Shown in pieces: positions 3,909 through 5,417 of a stretch of 5,417 nucleotides of DNA. This DNA comes from Candidatus Woesebacteria bacterium. Its GTDB lineage: Bacteria > Patescibacteriota > Microgenomatia > UBA1406 > GWC2-37-13. The notes under the pieces are model-generated. The model saw only the letters and a list, made by a program, of their open reading frames with translations. It was not told the DNA's origin and ran no database searches. The stretch covers positions 1-5,417 of the forward strand of contig JAGOLU010000062.1 of NCBI GenBank assembly GCA_017993865.1, given 5' to 3'. How positions within the stretch are numbered: the stretch's first letter is position 1; the number at the start of each line of letters is the position of its first letter. Both the position numbers and the translations under genes were made by a program.

Positions 3909-5417
3909 TTACAGTTTGGCTCGCTGTGTTATTTCCGCCTCAACAATATCTACCGGCTTACCATATTTGAGTCGAGAAAGCTGGATAATCGCCTGCGCCA
4001 CCTTTTCACCGGCTTCTTTCTCGGCCATATGTTTAGCGTAATCTTTGGTAAGGTCAACAGAGAATGGAGCCACTGGCTCGTTGTCTACGATAGTCTTCAT
4101 ATATGCATGGAATCTCTCTTGATTAATAATGTCATTTTCGTTGAAGACTGGCTGAAACTCTCTTTGAAGGAATGAGGCGTCGGTGACTCCCGTGCGCAGC
4201 ACCATCATAGTACCCACGTTACCGAACACTGCGTTTTTAACCTCTTCATCCATTTGTCCAATAAATTGGTTTGCGACCGTGAGAGCGAGTTTATATTTAC
4301 GTGCCTCAGAAAGAATAGTGGCGAAATCCGGGGTTGCAAAGTTTTGGAACTCATCTACATACAAGAAGAACTCCCGACGTTTCTCGATGGGGGTATCGAC
4401 ACGGCTCATGGCGGCAGCAAGTATTTTTGGCACAATAAGTAGACCAAGGAATGTGGAATTTTCTTCACCCACTTTTCCTTTTGATAGATTGATAAGTAAT
4501 ATTTTCCCATCATCCATGACTTTGCGGAAATCAAAAGCCGATTTGCTCTGACCAATGATATTACGCATCATTTTATTGGTGACGAACCGACCGAATTTTG
4601 AAACGATATAATCAAGAACCTCGGATTTGTGGAAGTCTGACGTTTGCGCAATTTGGTCTGTCCAGTATCGACGGATGATAGGATCCTGTACCTTAGGTAG
4701 AAGTTCTTGCACATATTTTTGATCTGTCATAACACGGACAATTTCTATGAATGTTGCACCTGGCTCACACATAATAGTAAGCATTGCATTACGCACGGCA
4801 TGTTCAAATCGTGGACCGATAATGCCAGTGCGTTGTGGGTCGTAGAGCTTGTACATGAGGTTAATAATCGCGCCAGTGATGAAATGCTTTTGCTCTTCAG
4901 TTTTTGATTCCAACAAGTTGAGCCCTATCGGTCTCTCGGTGTCTGATGGGTCAAAAAGAATGACATCTTCGGCCCGTTGTGGCGGTATGAATCGGAGCGC
5001 GTCCTCAATAAGATCTCCATGGGGATCTATAACACAAACCCCATATCCAGCCTGAATATCTTGTTTAATCATCTCAACCAGAAGCTCTGATTTTCCAGAA
5101 CCGGTACGGCCGATGATATATGCATGGCGCATCCTGTCTTTAAGCAAAAGATGAACGGGGCGCTTGACTCCTCGATACATTGCGTTGCCCATGAACGTTC
5201 CTCCCTCAGTTGGCACCTCTGAATTCACCGGTGCTGTTTTTGCTTTAAGCCAAACGATATGAGGGGTCTCGACTGTTTTGTTTGGGAAATGATATAAGCT
5301 CGCAAGTTCTTCGGTAGATAAGATGGATGTAAGTCGTCCAAACGGCAGCAGCTCTACCATGGGGAAAAACTTGTAAATAAAGTTCGTCATGAATCCACCT
5401 TTCCAGACTAATTTTGG
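3909..5417 (-). CDS. TraG/TraD-like type IV secretion coupling ATPase, probably N-terminally partial
   Basis: A hexameric-type P-loop ATPase of the VirD4/TraG/TraD group, whose members pump DNA or protein across the envelope. Counting from the Met at 5390 (493 residues): Walker A GRTGSGKS (94-101), IDPHGD (121-126), the RNIIGQSKSAFDFR stretch (276-289), a DDGKILLINLSKGK strand (293-306), Walker B FFLYVDEFQNF (341-351, Asp346-Glu347) and the ANQF sensor Gln (375). The second half matches the TraM-recognition part of TraD/TraG proteins. Patescibacterial relatives carry a membrane segment and a further domain before the STEELASLYHFP region, and here that region begins only about 25 residues in. 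The frame stays open with nine sense codons from 5391 to 5417, so I annotate it as continuing past the edge. If the ATG at 5388-5390 is the true start, AGGTGG four bases before it could be a ribosome site. The C-terminus is complete (TAA at 3909-3911). No relaxase or other secretion genes are visible. Confidence 0.9.
   Translation of the reverse strand, partial: PKLVWKGGFMTNFIYKFFPMVELLPFGRLTSILSTEELASLYHFPNKTVETPHIVWLKAKTAPVNSEVPTEGGTFMGNAMYRGVKRPVHLLLKDRMRHAYIIGRTGSGKSELLVEMIKQDIQAGYGVCVIDPHGDLIEDALRFIPPQRAEDVILFDPSDTERPIGLNLLESKTEEQKHFITGAIINLMYKLYDPQRTGIIGPRFEHAVRNAMLTIMCEPGATFIEIVRVMTDQKYVQELLPKVQDPIIRRYWTDQIAQTSDFHKSEVLDYIVSKFGRFVTNKMMRNIIGQSKSAFDFRKVMDDGKILLINLSKGKVGEENSTFLGLLIVPKILAAAMSRVDTPIEKRREFFLYVDEFQNFATPDFATILSEARKYKLALTVANQFIGQMDEEVKNAVFGNVGTMMVLRTGVTDASFLQREFQPVFNENDIINQERFHAYMKTIVDNEPVAPFSVDLTKDYAKHMAEKEAGEKVAQAIIQLSRLKYGKPVDIVEAEITQRAKL

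Noticed and set aside
4183..4551. Long plus-strand open frames opposite the ATPase gene
   Set aside because: They lie antisense to a strongly conserved ATPase, encode no recognisable domain and are shadow frames.
617..5390. Recoded TGA (glycine) as in Gracilibacteria/Absconditabacteria
   Set aside because: No gene needs a TGA read-through: all proteins are intact under the standard code. The lack of TGA among six stop codons is too small a sample to mean anything.
1..5417. CRISPR arrays, tRNA or rRNA genes, insertion sequences
   Set aside because: No regular spaced repeats, cloverleaf-like stretches, transposase motifs or terminal inverted repeats were seen; coding genes fill almost the whole window.

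Overview
The window most resembles a Patescibacteria (CPR) genome, perhaps the Parcubacteria/Paceibacteria side. The main pointer is the protein on the right-hand minus strand. Its Walker A region, IDPHGD motif and conserved phrases such as STEELASLYHFP, GLNLLE and ILLINLSKGK match the TraG/TraD-like ATPases that are very common in that group, as I remember them. Very tight gene packing, moderate base composition and almost no Shine-Dalgarno sequences fit. This placement is recognition from memory, not a search. The standard bacterial code works throughout: every complete gene ends in TAA or TAG, and none needs a recoded TGA.

Layout. (1) At 1-1549 a two-gene minus-strand operon encodes a DUF2156 acyl/aminoacyl-transferase-like protein, followed 11 bp later by an EamA/DMT-type membrane transporter that runs off the left edge. 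(2) At 1534-1579 lies an extremely compact divergent promoter region, with only 23 bp between the two start codons. A near-consensus promoter (TTGACA, 18 bp, TATACT) points right and would give a leaderless or nearly leaderless mRNA. (3) At 1573-3906 a four-gene plus-strand operon encodes an eight-helix membrane protein of a sensor type usually fused to histidine kinases or diguanylate cyclases, a 93-residue unknown protein, a soluble HisKA/HATPase histidine kinase and a single-domain CheY-like receiver. (4) At 3909-5417 on the minus strand is a TraG/TraD-like (type IV secretion coupling protein-like) ATPase. It converges on the receiver gene with a 2-bp gap and is probably cut at its N-terminus by the right edge.

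The most interesting unit is the plus-strand operon. It looks like a sensor kinase split into a stand-alone membrane sensor and a stand-alone cytoplasmic transmitter, with an unrecognised small protein between them and a receiver with no output domain. A reasonable inference is that the membrane protein senses a membrane or envelope signal and controls the soluble kinase by direct contact, possibly through the small protein, and that phospho-receiver acts by protein-protein binding. Nothing in the sequence identifies the signal or the target. The left operon (a transferase of the MprF-synthase fold next to a multi-pass transporter) may concern envelope modification, but that is a weaker inference.
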